The translations under genes were made by a program, and so were the position numbers. From the NCBI GenBank assembly GCA_947493995.1, contig CANLTJ010000004.1, forward strand, positions 208,193 through 272,192: DNA of 64,000 nt. Reading direction: 5' to 3'. Positions 9,763 through 19,639 of the stretch are shown here, one piece after another. This stretch comes from an uncultured Arachnia sp. (lineage in GTDB: Bacteria; Actinomycetota; Actinomycetes; Propionibacteriales; Propionibacteriaceae). The notes below the pieces were generated by a model. It did not search any database. It was not told the DNA's origin and saw nothing but the letters and a program-made list of their open reading frames with translations. Numbering within the stretch: position 1 is the stretch's first letter; the number at the start of each line of letters is the position of its first letter.

Positions 9763-11061
9763 ATGCAGCCCGACGACCGCGAGTTCGGGCCCATCGTCGT
9801 CACGGACCACGCTCGTGGCGTGGGTTTCGCGTTTCCCGAAGGGACATGGGACATCCGCTTTCCTTCACCATGGCGCGCAGTCGCCAGCGAGGAAGAGGAC
9901 CTCTGGCGATGGACTGCGGCGGGGTGCGTCGGTCGGATCCGTCTGCGTCGCCAGCCGCGCATCCAGCTGGAGGTGGACGTGACGAACTCCGGTTCCGACG
10001 TCGCGCAGGTGGAGCCACCACTGGTTGCGCTCTCACCCACGGGCACACAGGTGCCGTGGTTCGGCGGTGCAGCGGGCGAGGTCCTGCAGACGCTGCCGGA
10101 TGCGACGGTGCTCTGGAGGCAGCACCGTGGCTCCTGCGTCGCCCGGTCCGCAGGCTTCCAGCTGTTCGCGGACCCGCTCCTTCTCCGGCCGGGCCAGAGC
10201 GTTTCCGCGCTCTGGCGACGCAATCTGGCGCCTCCCGCCTCTCTGGTGCCGGAGCCCGAGTGGGTTCCGCGACGGCGCTATCTGCCGATCGGTGAGGCCA
10301 TGGAGGTGGAGCACGCTGACAGCGCGGTGTCGGGAGCGAGCGTTCATATTGAATCGACGACCGCAGGCAGTGAGGTGGCAGGTGACGCAGGCCTGCACCT
10401 GCTCTCCTTCCTGGATGCCCGGGGAACGGCAACGGTGGAGGTGGGATGGTTCGCCCCGCTGGAGGAACTGGCGACGAGTCCGGCTGTGCTGACTGAGGCG
10501 GACCCCAACCTCGTGGCATGGTTGCTCACCGCTGCCGTCGACGCCGCCGGGAGCCTGGACGATCTGGACACCGCGCTCGGTGAGGCGCTGGAGACACCCA
10601 GTGCGTGGGGGGTACTGGCCGGGATGCGCGCAGCGACGAGCACGGACCTTCCGGTCGCGGCAGAGGTGCGACGGGCTGCTCGGGTGGTGTGGGAGGCCGA
10701 GCCTGACCCCGGCCTCCGCATGGTCCTGATCACCCATGGTCTGCTGTGCGGCTGGGAGCCGGAGGTGGTGCAGGGATGGCTTGCGGCCGGATCCAGCCAC
10801 ATCGACCAGGTCATGTCCGCCACCCCCCAGGAAATGCTTGCACTGATCGGCTTCGGGCGCATCACATCGTCGACCACGGTGCCGGCGGGCCGGAGCGTCG
10901 CACTGGCCGGAGCGTGGTTGGCTGCGTGCGCAGAATCCGTCATGGCCGCGGAATGGGAGCACGCCGTCGACGTGTCGAGACGCCGGCTGATGTGTGCACT
11001 CTCCAGCGCACCGCGCGCCATCGACATCGCATGGCTGTTGACGCATTCGCCCTTGTCATAA
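9763..11061 (+). CDS. Hypothetical protein co-transcribed with the GH65 gene
   Basis: 433-codon ORF from MQPDDREFGPIVVTDHARGVGFAF; starts directly after the GH65 stop; soluble, Trp-rich N-terminus. Confidence 0.75.
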   Translation: MQPDDREFGPIVVTDHARGVGFAFPEGTWDIRFPSPWRAVASEEEDLWRWTAAGCVGRIRLRRQPRIQLEVDVTNSGSDVAQVEPPLVALSPTGTQVPWFGGAAGEVLQTLPDATVLWRQHRGSCVARSAGFQLFADPLLLRPGQSVSALWRRNLAPPASLVPEPEWVPRRRYLPIGEAMEVEHADSAVSGASVHIESTTAGSEVAGDAGLHLLSFLDARGTATVEVGWFAPLEELATSPAVLTEADPNLVAWLLTAAVDAAGSLDDLDTALGEALETPSAWGVLAGMRAATSTDLPVAAEVRRAARVVWEAEPDPGLRMVLITHGLLCGWEPEVVQGWLAAGSSHIDQVMSATPQEMLALIGFGRITSSTTVPAGRSVALAGAWLAACAESVMAAEWEHAVDVSRRRLMCALSSAPRAIDIAWLLTHSPLS

Positions 11062-11237
11062 GACCGGAGACGGTAAGACAGAAGTCAACGATACGCCCGC
11101 GAAGCAGTGTGCCCCCGCACACAATAGAGGAGGCAGAGAGTGCCGGTCCACGAAATGGACCCCGAGTGCGCTGAATGGATATGGGCATGGCATCATGACC
11201 GCGTCCACACTCCTACCCCCCTATTGGAGAAGCACGC

Positions 11238-12311
11238 ATGCTGAAGCACGCCCTCACCGTTCTTGCAGCGGGCGCCATCACCGTCGCCTCTGCCCTCGTT
11301 GCCCCCGCACCCGCCACGGCGGATGTGAATGTCTACACCACGCCAGGACGACACGTCGTGGCCGGGCGGCAGTGGAACACCACGTGTTCCGCGTACGACG
11401 CAAACATCACCCGCTGCCGCGCGGAGATCCTCAGCGGCGGCAAATGGGTGTTCAACAACCTGACATACCTTGCGACGGATCGAGCCAACTGGTTCGACAA
11501 TCCTCTCGCCCGCCCCGGCAAATTCACCTCGGCTGGCAGGGAATGGATCACGTCCTGCAACGATGACTGGACCGGTCAGAACGCCTGCCGCACCTTCATC
11601 AAGATCGGTGGCAAGTGGGTGTTCAACAACTTGGTGTATTTCACGCCGGGAGACGTCCGCTATCCCAAGTTCACGTTCGACCAGGACACTGGAAGGCTCA
11701 CCGTCACTGACACAGAGTTGACCCGTTTCTGGTTGCTGGAGGACACGCCGCTCTACTCCGCAGCCGAAGGGGCCGCCACCATCGGCCGGCTGGGCAAGGG
11801 CACGGGTGTCACCGTCACTCAGCGCGAGATCGGTGACCGCAGCGAGATCTACCGCAATGGTGTCTTCAGCTTCGTCCCGACGTACGCCCTCAGCCGCGAG
11901 GCCGTCGAGCCTCCGCCAGCGCCGGAGGATGAAGGAACTCTGAACCGGGGCAACTCCTCGGGTCTCGACAGGGTCAATGACAACACCAAGAAGGTTGTGC
12001 GCCACGTCTGGGCCAGTTATCCGCAGATCACGACCATGCATGGCTGGAGCAGGAGAACAACACCGGACCACCCGGCTGGTCGCGCCGTGGACATCATGAT
12101 CCCCAACTGGAGGAACAACAAGGCGTTGGGATGGGAGATCGCCAACTACTATCGCGAGAACGCACATCACTTCGGAATCAACTACATCATCTTCGATCAG
12201 CACATCTGGTCAGTGGCACGCGACAGTCAGGGCTGGCGCGCGATGGGTGACCGCGGCAGCAACACTGCCAACCACAAGGACCACGTGCACGTGAATACCT
12301 ACGACGTCTGA
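11238..12311 (+). CDS. Secreted protein: N-terminal W-x-FNN module, SH3-like segment, C-terminal D,D-carboxypeptidase/M15-like hydrolase domain
   Basis: Signal peptide; VNVYTTPGRHVVAGRQWNTTCSAYDANITRCRAEI...WVFNNLTYL...WVFNNLVYF; C-terminal TTMHGWSRRTTPDHPAGRAVDIMIPNW...HKDHVHVN (H/D metal-binding pattern). Confidence 0.85.
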   Translation: MLKHALTVLAAGAITVASALVAPAPATADVNVYTTPGRHVVAGRQWNTTCSAYDANITRCRAEILSGGKWVFNNLTYLATDRANWFDNPLARPGKFTSAGREWITSCNDDWTGQNACRTFIKIGGKWVFNNLVYFTPGDVRYPKFTFDQDTGRLTVTDTELTRFWLLEDTPLYSAAEGAATIGRLGKGTGVTVTQREIGDRSEIYRNGVFSFVPTYALSREAVEPPPAPEDEGTLNRGNSSGLDRVNDNTKKVVRHVWASYPQITTMHGWSRRTTPDHPAGRAVDIMIPNWRNNKALGWEIANYYRENAHHFGINYIIFDQHIWSVARDSQGWRAMGDRGSNTANHKDHVHVNTYDV

Positions 12312-12333
12312 GCCCACATCCACAACCTTCGAT

Positions 12334-12359
12334 CCCCGGGCCCGCAGCAGGGCCCGGGG
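12334..12359 (+). terminator. Intrinsic terminator hairpin
   Basis: CCCCGGGCCC-gcagca-GGGCCCGGGG, perfect 10-bp stem just downstream of the 12311 stop. Confidence 0.75.
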
Positions 12360-12439
12360 ACCGCTTGTTTCTACGACACGGCGTCAGAACTGCCAGGGCC
12401 GCTTTCTGACGACCGTGCAGGGCGAGCGACTGGCTCGTC

Positions 12440-12639
12440 GTCGTCCGTTGTCCAACAACAGAGGAATCGACGAAGCTATCGACAGTTTCACGGATGAGGA
12501 GCGCCCACACATGCAACTGAAGCGTTGCGGACTGCCGGATGAGGTAGCCAGCGTCATCGTGTTCCTGTGCTCGGATCGCGCGAGCTTCGTCAACGGCTCC
12601 GACTATCGGGTGGACTCCGGATCAGTCGCCACCATCTGA
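12440..12639 (+). pseudogene. C-terminal remnant of a short-chain dehydrogenase/reductase (SDR)
   Basis: Encodes GIDEAIDSFTDEERPHMQLKRCGLPDEVASVIVFLCSDRASFVNGSDYRVDSGSVATI, the classical SDR C-terminus; no Rossmann GxxxGIG or YxxxK part upstream. Confidence 0.7.
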
Positions 12640-12690
12640 TGGGGGTGGCGCCCCTCAGGCGCATCAGGAGCATCGCCGTGCGGGCATGCG

Positions 12691-12722
12691 CGGACCCTCC
12701 CCGACCGGTCGGGGAGGGTCCG
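12691..12722. terminator. Perfect palindromic, probably bidirectional terminator
   Basis: CGGACCCTCCCCGACC/GGTCGGGGAGGGTCCG, 16-bp perfect arms, between convergent features. Confidence 0.75.
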
Positions 12723-12755
12723 TTCATTCGGTGGCCCGGCGGGCGGGGGCTGAGG

Positions 12756-13946
12756 TCAGCTGGAGAACCGGACGACGTTGTTGAAGACCCATTTCCTCGC
12801 CTCGCGGAACTGTCTGTTGCCACTCCCGTCGAGGTAGGCCTCGATGACGTGCGTCAGGATGAACGAGCGGCATCCATCCGGCCCGGTCCAGTCGTCGTTG
12901 CAGGAGGTCCTCCAGCTGCGTCCTCCAGAGGTGAACTCCCCGTCGACTGCAAGAGGGTTGTTCCGCCACTGGCTGCGGCTGGATGGCAGATAGGTGAGGT
13001 TGTTGAACTGCCAACCGTTTTCCTGGACGAACGTGCCGTTGACCTTGGAGACGGTGGTGGCCCAGATTTCGGCCCTGCAGCGATCAACGCGTGCGCTGTA
13101 GCTCTCACACGTGGTGCGCCACTTGCGACCGTTGACAGTGTGTTCACCGGCGGTGGTGTAGACGTCGACCGCTCCCGACGAGTGGCCCTGCAGAGCCTTC
13201 ACCATCGATTGCACAACGGGGCGCCAGTACTCGTAGTGGTAGCGGTACTGGGCGGCCGGGCGCTGCACGTTGGCCGCCACCCTCCACATCTCGTCGGTGC
13301 GCCAGTTCTTGGATCCCGTCATCTGGAACACCCCGGGAATGATGTAACCGGCGGGGCCGGCTCCGCCGTAGACGTAGCGGGGCACGCGGTGACCCTCGAT
13401 GAAGGTGCGTGTGGCGTAGGGGATGTTGTTGAGGATCCTGACGTTCTCCGCCTGGGTGGCCCCGTCTGCGTACCAACCCACTTTGGAACGCTGCTGGAAG
13501 GGGCCGACGTCCTGGTTGCGGTCCGGGATGTGGGCCTCCGGGTGGGTGTAGAAGGTCGATTCCTGTGCCATGGTCATCAGCGCGATGACGATGAGCCTGT
13601 CCTTGTCGGCAGAGCTGACTCCGGGCCAGGTGGCGGACTTGATGGTGTTGATCACGACGAGGGCATTGGCGAGCATCTGCGGGGTGATGGTGACCCAGGT
13701 GCCGTTGGATTTCTGCAGTCTCATGGTCTGCAGTCCACCGACGGCAGCTGCAGCGGCGGTCGTGTCGGCGTTGGAGCGGGTCGTGACCGCGGTGTCGGCG
13801 TCCGTTGTCGCTTCGATGGTGACGTCGCTGTCAGAGTCGCCCGGGTCGGCGTGCGCAACGGAGTGGGGGGTCAGGGCGCCGCCGATCACGGAGGCTGCCA
13901 CAAGCGGAACAAGGAAGAGCTTTTTGAGGGGGGATATGGTCTTCAC
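12756..13946 (-). CDS. Secreted lytic-transglycosylase-like protein with C-terminal W-x-FNN module
   Basis: Signal peptide MKTISPLKKLFLVPLVAASVIGGALTPHSVAHA; TMAQESTFYTHPEAHIPDRNQDVGPFQQRSKVGW (lysozyme/transglycosylase-like); C-terminus VYTTAGEHTVNGRKWRTTCESYSARVDRCRAEIW...WQFNNLTYLP...WVFNNVVRF. Confidence 0.82.
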   Translation of the reverse strand: MKTISPLKKLFLVPLVAASVIGGALTPHSVAHADPGDSDSDVTIEATTDADTAVTTRSNADTTAAAAAVGGLQTMRLQKSNGTWVTITPQMLANALVVINTIKSATWPGVSSADKDRLIVIALMTMAQESTFYTHPEAHIPDRNQDVGPFQQRSKVGWYADGATQAENVRILNNIPYATRTFIEGHRVPRYVYGGAGPAGYIIPGVFQMTGSKNWRTDEMWRVAANVQRPAAQYRYHYEYWRPVVQSMVKALQGHSSGAVDVYTTAGEHTVNGRKWRTTCESYSARVDRCRAEIWATTVSKVNGTFVQENGWQFNNLTYLPSSRSQWRNNPLAVDGEFTSGGRSWRTSCNDDWTGPDGCRSFILTHVIEAYLDGSGNRQFREARKWVFNNVVRFSS

Positions 13947-14115
13947 CGGCCGAGTGTGTCACTGTTTTGACGCGTTGGCCAAGGATGAGAAATTACACTG
14001 CGGGCACTTGGATTCAGCTTCTCGCTGAGTGGCTCAGTTGTATCGGAAGCTGAATAAACTGAGACAAAACGCGGCCATCCGGAGATGCCGACGCTTCACG
14101 CCGGGCAACCGGTGG

Positions 14116-15492
14116 TCAGGCCTGCCAGACGGACTTGAGATTACAGAACTCACGGATGCCCTCGGCCGACAGTTCGCGGCCGATACCTGAGTCCTTGACC
14201 CCGCCGAATGGTAGTTCCGGGTAGGAGACGGACATCCCGTTCACGAACACCGCCCCCACGTCGAGTCCGCTCGTGAAGAACTCGACATCTTGTTCGTCCT
14301 GGGTCCAAACCGCTGAGCTCAGGCCGAAGGTGGTGTCGTTCGCGATCCGCAGTGCGTCTTTCGCATCATCCGCCTTGAAAACGGTTGCGACCGGGCCGAA
14401 GGCCTCCTCGGCATACAGGCGCATCTCCGGGGTCACACCCGAGACAACTGTCGCCGGGTAGTACCAGCCTCCGCCCTCGGGTACCTCGCCGCCCACGTGA
14501 ATCTGGGCACCCTGCGTGCGGGCGTCGGAGACCAACTCATGGATGTCCTCGCGCCCGGACGCCGTCGCCAGCGGGCCGAGATCTGTCGTTGCCTGCGTCG
14601 GGTCACCCATCCGCAGTGCCGACATGGACCGGCCGAAACGCTTCAGGAACTCGTCATGGATGTCCGCGTGGACGATGAAGCGCTTGGCGTTGATGCATGC
14701 CTGACCATTGTTGATCGTGCGGGACTCGACAGCGGTTGCGACGGCGGCGTCGAGATCTGCGCTGGGCATGACGATGAACGGGTCCGAGCCGCCCAACTCC
14801 AGCACTGAGTGTTTCACCTCGAAACCGGCGATGGAGGCGATTGATCGCCCAGCTGGCTCGGAGCCCGTGAGAGTCACGGCAGCCACACGCTCGTCCCGCA
14901 CCACGGCTTCGACGCGGGAAGCGGGGATGAGCAACGAACGGAAAGCCCCTTCCGGAAACCCGCCGCGATGGAACAGAGTGTCAAGGTACAGCGCAGCCTG
15001 AGGAACATTGGAGGCGTGCTTCAACAACACTGTGTTGCCAGCCATCAAGGCGGGTGCGGCGAAGCGCACCACCTGCCAGATGGGGTAGTTCCACGGCATG
15101 ACGGCCAGCACAACGCCGAGCGGTTGGTACCGGGTGTACGCCTTCTTCGCCCCGACGGCGTCCGGTTCCTCCAGTGCCGAACCGGTGAGGTATTCCTCGG
15201 CGCGGTCGGCATAGAAGCGCATGGTTGTGGCTGACTTGGCAATCTCGGCGCGAGCCTGCTCGAGCGTCTTGCCCATCTCCAGTGTCAGCAGGGCGGCGAC
15301 GTCCTCGATCTCGTCTTCCATCAGTGCGGCGGCCTGGTTCATCCAATCACGGCGGATTGCGAAGTCAGTGGACTTCAACTTGAGGAATGCGTCGTGGGTC
15401 ATCTGGATCCGGCGCTCCACTTCATCGGCGTCGTGGGGATCAAAGGTCTTGACGACGTCGCCGGTGGCCGGGTTGGTGGTCTGAATTGCCAT
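14116..15492 (-). CDS. NAD(P)-dependent aldehyde dehydrogenase (succinate-semialdehyde dehydrogenase type)
   Basis: MAIQTTNPATGDVVKTF, VMPWNYPIWQVVRFAAPALMAGN, LELGGSDPFIV, NNGQACINAKRFIV. Confidence 0.92.
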   Translation of the reverse strand: MAIQTTNPATGDVVKTFDPHDADEVERRIQMTHDAFLKLKSTDFAIRRDWMNQAAALMEDEIEDVAALLTLEMGKTLEQARAEIAKSATTMRFYADRAEEYLTGSALEEPDAVGAKKAYTRYQPLGVVLAVMPWNYPIWQVVRFAAPALMAGNTVLLKHASNVPQAALYLDTLFHRGGFPEGAFRSLLIPASRVEAVVRDERVAAVTLTGSEPAGRSIASIAGFEVKHSVLELGGSDPFIVMPSADLDAAVATAVESRTINNGQACINAKRFIVHADIHDEFLKRFGRSMSALRMGDPTQATTDLGPLATASGREDIHELVSDARTQGAQIHVGGEVPEGGGWYYPATVVSGVTPEMRLYAEEAFGPVATVFKADDAKDALRIANDTTFGLSSAVWTQDEQDVEFFTSGLDVGAVFVNGMSVSYPELPFGGVKDSGIGRELSAEGIREFCNLKSVWQA

Positions 15493-15559
15493 GACAAGTA
15501 CTCCTTCTTGGAGGTGGTCAGCTTTGACGGCGCCCCCGTGGTACATGAACCGCGGGTGT

Positions 15560-16789
15560 TCAGCTCAGGCCGTAGGCCTTGTGAATCAGCCAGATGGGGT
15601 GCACGGTCTTGACACCTGAGCCCTGTTCGATCTGCCAGCGGCAGGTCTCCGTGTCGCAAACCGCGATGCCCTCTTCTGTGTCCTTGATCATGTCGAACAG
15701 TGGCTGTCCGACGGCTTGGGCGATGTCGTACTTCTCCTTCTTCAGGCCGTAGGTGCCTGCGATTCCGCAGCAGGCGCGGCCGGACTCGATGACCTCCACG
15801 CCGGGGATCAGCTCCATCAGGGTGATGGCGGGCATGCCCATCCCCTGACTTTTCAGCTGGCAGGGGGCGTGGTAGGGCACGGTGATGTCGTTGCGGGCGA
15901 AGTTCGTCGGCAGCTCGTCGGCGTCGTGGAGTTCCAAGAGGAACTCGGAGATGTCCCGTATCCGGGTGCCGACGTCGTGGAGTTTCTCCTCGTCGACACC
16001 CATGATCTCATGTGCTTCGTGCTTCAGCATTCCCGTACATGAACCGGAGGCGGACACGATGGTCAGGTCGTGTCCGCCCTTGCGCAGCTGGTCGCAGAGC
16101 TTCAGGACGCTTTTGGTGGCTGCTTTGAACAGGCCGTTGCTCTGTTGCGCCAGGCCACAACAACCCTGTTTGGGGACGATGACCTCGTAGCCCAGATGTT
16201 CCAGCACCTCGACGGTCTTGATGCTCGTCTCCACCTCGAAGTAGCCCCCCGCGCATCCATGGAAGAACACCACTGGCCCACGGGTCCGGGGGGTGGATGG
16301 CGCTTGGTGCTTCTTCATCCAGCCTTCGAAGGTCTGGGAGCGTGCCGTGGGCATCGGCGCATTGCGATGGATGCCGACGGTTTTCTCCACGGCGATACGC
16401 AGCGGCTTGACCTTGAGCGCGGCGTTGGCGACGGGCGCCACTGGCGTCATCGCCTTCCCCATCAGGGTGGTCCGGCTGACGAGCTGGTCGCGCAGAGGCA
16501 TGTTGTCCTCCTTCATCACCGCGCGCGCCTGGCTGTTCAGCTCGGCAATCTGCACGCCCTGCGGACACGCCAACGTGCAGGCGCCACAGGAACTGCAGTA
16601 GTCCACAGAGTGATCGACGGACTCGCCGTCACGGAACCTCTCCGCCTGCGGACCGACGAACTTCGGACCGGGGAATAGTGGCGTCACGGCTGAGACTGGG
16701 CAGGCGGTCTCGCAGATCGTGCACTTGATGCAGGCGTCCAGCGTTGCCCGCGTGAGTACTGCCTTGGGGAATTCGAGTGGTTCAGGCAT
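15560..16789 (-). CDS. glpC: Anaerobic glycerol-3-phosphate dehydrogenase subunit C
   Basis: Two 4Fe-4S motifs CIKCTICETACPVS and CSSCGACTLACPQGV, two CCG domains; downstream of glpB/glpA. Confidence 0.92.
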   Translation of the reverse strand: MPEPLEFPKAVLTRATLDACIKCTICETACPVSAVTPLFPGPKFVGPQAERFRDGESVDHSVDYCSSCGACTLACPQGVQIAELNSQARAVMKEDNMPLRDQLVSRTTLMGKAMTPVAPVANAALKVKPLRIAVEKTVGIHRNAPMPTARSQTFEGWMKKHQAPSTPRTRGPVVFFHGCAGGYFEVETSIKTVEVLEHLGYEVIVPKQGCCGLAQQSNGLFKAATKSVLKLCDQLRKGGHDLTIVSASGSCTGMLKHEAHEIMGVDEEKLHDVGTRIRDISEFLLELHDADELPTNFARNDITVPYHAPCQLKSQGMGMPAITLMELIPGVEVIESGRACCGIAGTYGLKKEKYDIAQAVGQPLFDMIKDTEEGIAVCDTETCRWQIEQGSGVKTVHPIWLIHKAYGLS

Positions 16790-18065
16790 GGCGTGCTCCC
16801 TCCAGATTCTGTGCGGATTCAGCGATGGCGTCTGCCGCTCGTACGGCGCTGGCCAACGCGATGCCGTCTCCTGACTTCTCCCGCCACCGGTTGGCGCCGG
16901 CCAGGATTCCGCCGGCCACGTGCAGGTTGTCGTGGACGACGTCGCCCTCACCGTCGAGCACCCGCATCTCGTGATCGAACCGGACGCCGACGGAGAAGAT
17001 CGGCTGCTCGGCGGTGTGGTCGGCCAGCACCAGGTCGCCGTCGGGGACCCACAGCGGCAGACCGAGCGTCGGCTCGCTCACTTTCATGTGGGAGTCCATC
17101 TCGATGCCGCCGGACTCGAAACCGCCCGGCGCGAACACGAAGTGCTCACCCGCGTAGCTGGTGGGGCGGCCGGTGGTGCCCACTGTCAGCGACGTGATGC
17201 GCGAGCCATCGGTGTTGGCGCACAGCACGGGGCTGCCGAGCACGATCTTGACGCGTTCCCTCTTGGCGATGCGGGTGAGTGCGTCGTTGATGCGCATGCC
17301 GGGGACCGACGGCGGAATGGTTGGGATCTCGAACACTGGTTGGCCCAGTTGGGCGGCGATGTCGGCGAAGGCACCTCCGTCGGCAAGCCCGAGCACGCCC
17401 GGCAGTCCGACGGTCTCGCCGGGCTCCACGACATGCTTGAGGGCATCGATGAACCGTTTCCGGTAGGTGGGGTCGTCCAGCGCCCGCGCGTAGTACAGGG
17501 GAGTGGAGTCCACCTCGCCGTCCCGAGCAGGCAGGTCCAGCCAGGCCGCCCGGGTGCTGACACGGCCGCCACCGGGCAGTTCGGTGCGCGCCACGTTGCC
17601 CGCGATCAACTCCGGCCAGAAGTCCTTGAGCTGGCGCAGCCCGACGAACACCATCCTATTCTCAGGCGTGCACTCGCCCTCGACCATGCTTGCCTGCGGC
17701 AGCGCGGTCGGTCGCAGCGCGCCGATGGCGGTGGGCAGCAGGTAGTTGCGCGTCAGGTCGCCGACGAACATCTCCGGCAGCAGTTCCTGCAGGAATTCGG
17801 CGCCAGCGCGGACGTCGTCGGCGCCGAGGGTGGCGTAGGGGTGGTGGGGATGAGCCTCGCCGTAGGCGGTCACCGCGGAAAGGGGGTCGTCGAGGACACG
17901 CTCAGGTGTGTAGCCCAGCACGTCGACGGTGCCCTGGCCGAGTTGGATGCCTCCGACGCCCTTGGTCACCAGCGTCACATCCATGCCCGCTTGTCGGAGC
18001 CGGATGGCGCTGACGAGGCCAGCCATGCCTGCGCCGACGACCACCGCGCGATCTCTGGAGTTCAT
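16782..18065 (-). CDS. glpB: Anaerobic glycerol-3-phosphate dehydrogenase subunit B
   Basis: MNSRDRAVVVGAGMAGLVSAIRLRQAGMDVTLVTKGVGGIQLGQGTVDVLGY; overlaps glpA and glpC. Confidence 0.92.
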   Translation of the reverse strand: MNSRDRAVVVGAGMAGLVSAIRLRQAGMDVTLVTKGVGGIQLGQGTVDVLGYTPERVLDDPLSAVTAYGEAHPHHPYATLGADDVRAGAEFLQELLPEMFVGDLTRNYLLPTAIGALRPTALPQASMVEGECTPENRMVFVGLRQLKDFWPELIAGNVARTELPGGGRVSTRAAWLDLPARDGEVDSTPLYYARALDDPTYRKRFIDALKHVVEPGETVGLPGVLGLADGGAFADIAAQLGQPVFEIPTIPPSVPGMRINDALTRIAKRERVKIVLGSPVLCANTDGSRITSLTVGTTGRPTSYAGEHFVFAPGGFESGGIEMDSHMKVSEPTLGLPLWVPDGDLVLADHTAEQPIFSVGVRFDHEMRVLDGEGDVVHDNLHVAGGILAGANRWREKSGDGIALASAVRAADAIAESAQNLEGARHA

Positions 18066-19639
18066 CACAGCACCGCCTGTTCGGGTTCGGGAAGATGGTC
18101 GATGTCGAGAGTGCCGGAGAAGATCCACTGGTCCAGTGCGGTTTGTCGTACCTGGGCGCCGTAGAGGATGGGCCACAGGCCGATCCAGCGGTTCTTGATG
18201 AACAACTCCAGCAGGCCGCTGGCGCGTTCGACGTCGACGACCTCCTCATGCAGCGCCAGGCCAGCCGCGCGGGATGCGCAGAAGCCACCCTGGCAGGGCC
18301 CCATGCCCATGCGGGTCAGGCGGCGGATGTCGTCGAAGTTCGCGCGCGGGCGGGCGTGCAATTCCTCCACATAACTGCTGCGAGTCATCAGTTCGCATTC
18401 ACAGATGATCTGTTCATCCATGCGGTCCGCCTCGCGCTCCTCCAGGCGGTGGGTGACAAGGTAGGTCTTGCCCGGCTCCGACTTTGGTACGGCCTCCTCA
18501 GCGGTGTGGCAGGGGCGTTTGTCTCCCAGTTGTTCGCACATGTCGTCAACGACGTTCTCGGCCATCAGGCGGTAGGTGGTGAGTTTGCCGCCGGTGATGG
18601 TCAGCAGGCCCTTCAATCCGTCGCGCTCGTGGTGATCGATGATGCTCATGCCGCGGCTCATGTGGCGGGTGTCGGTGGCCGAGACTCGCGTGTCCTTCAC
18701 CAGCGGACGGGCACCCGCCCACGCGTGCACCGCCCGGGCGTTCCGGAAGCCGGGGACCAGCGCTTCGCCGGCATCCATCATCTCCTGCACCTCGTCGGCG
18801 GGGATGGTGAGCTTGTCAGCGTCGGATGCCTTGACGTCGGTGGTGCCGATGATGCTGACGGTGTGGACGGGGACGAGGATGTCGCCGTCGGTGGGGTAGA
18901 TGCAGCGGTTGACGACGGTGTTCACCAGCCGGTGGTTCATCGCGATCATGATCCCGCGCCCGGGCACCACCTCGACGTCGTGGCAGCCGGCCATCGCCGC
19001 GATCTCACCGGACCAGGGTCCGCCGCAGTTGATGACGAAGGTGCAGTCGATGTGGACGTCCTCGCCAGACTTGCGATCGTGGGCACGGACGCGGCGCACC
19101 TGGTCGTCGTCGCGGTCGATGCCCGTGACCTCGTGATAGGGGAGTATCTGGGCGCCGTAGGCCTTCGCCGAGTTCGCGGCGCCCCACGTCATCTGCCAGC
19201 CGTCGACCGCACCGTCCTCGACGGCGATCGCGCGCGAAATGCCCGGATTGAGCCGGGGCTCCTGGCGCAGCGCTTGGGCGACGGGGATCTCCTCGGCGGG
19301 GACCTTCGACGCCGTCGCGCCTGCGAGGAACTTGTCCGGGAACTCCGGGTCGTCGCCCGGGGTGGAGACGAAAAGGCCGCCGGTGGTCTCCACGGCGTCG
19401 GCGTGGATGCGCGTGACGATGGCGTTCTCCTCCGCGCACTCGGTGGCCGATCTGGGGTCACTGACCACGTAGCGACCTCCGGAGTGCAACAGTCCGTGGT
19501 AGCGGCCGGTGGTGCCCTGGGCCAGGTCGGCCCGATCCAACAGCACGGTGCGGTAGCCGCGCATGGCGACATCCCGCACCACTCCGGCGCCCGTGGCGCC
19601 ACCGCCGATTACCACGACATCGGTGTCGATCGTTCTCAC
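18065..19639 (-). CDS. glpA: Anaerobic glycerol-3-phosphate dehydrogenase subunit A
   Basis: VVVIGGGATGAGVVRDVAMRGYRTVLLDRADLAQGTTGRYHGLLHSGGRYVV; C-terminal CECELMTRSSYVEEL and GPCQGGFC. Confidence 0.94.
   Translation of the reverse strand: MRTIDTDVVVIGGGATGAGVVRDVAMRGYRTVLLDRADLAQGTTGRYHGLLHSGGRYVVSDPRSATECAEENAIVTRIHADAVETTGGLFVSTPGDDPEFPDKFLAGATASKVPAEEIPVAQALRQEPRLNPGISRAIAVEDGAVDGWQMTWGAANSAKAYGAQILPYHEVTGIDRDDDQVRRVRAHDRKSGEDVHIDCTFVINCGGPWSGEIAAMAGCHDVEVVPGRGIMIAMNHRLVNTVVNRCIYPTDGDILVPVHTVSIIGTTDVKASDADKLTIPADEVQEMMDAGEALVPGFRNARAVHAWAGARPLVKDTRVSATDTRHMSRGMSIIDHHERDGLKGLLTITGGKLTTYRLMAENVVDDMCEQLGDKRPCHTAEEAVPKSEPGKTYLVTHRLEEREADRMDEQIICECELMTRSSYVEELHARPRANFDDIRRLTRMGMGPCQGGFCASRAAGLALHEEVVDVERASGLLELFIKNRWIGLWPILYGAQVRQTALDQWIFSGTLDIDHLPEPEQAVL

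Noticed and set aside
12567-13970. 467-aa + strand ORF
   Set aside because: Shadow of the secreted transglycosylase-like gene on the minus strand; no motifs.
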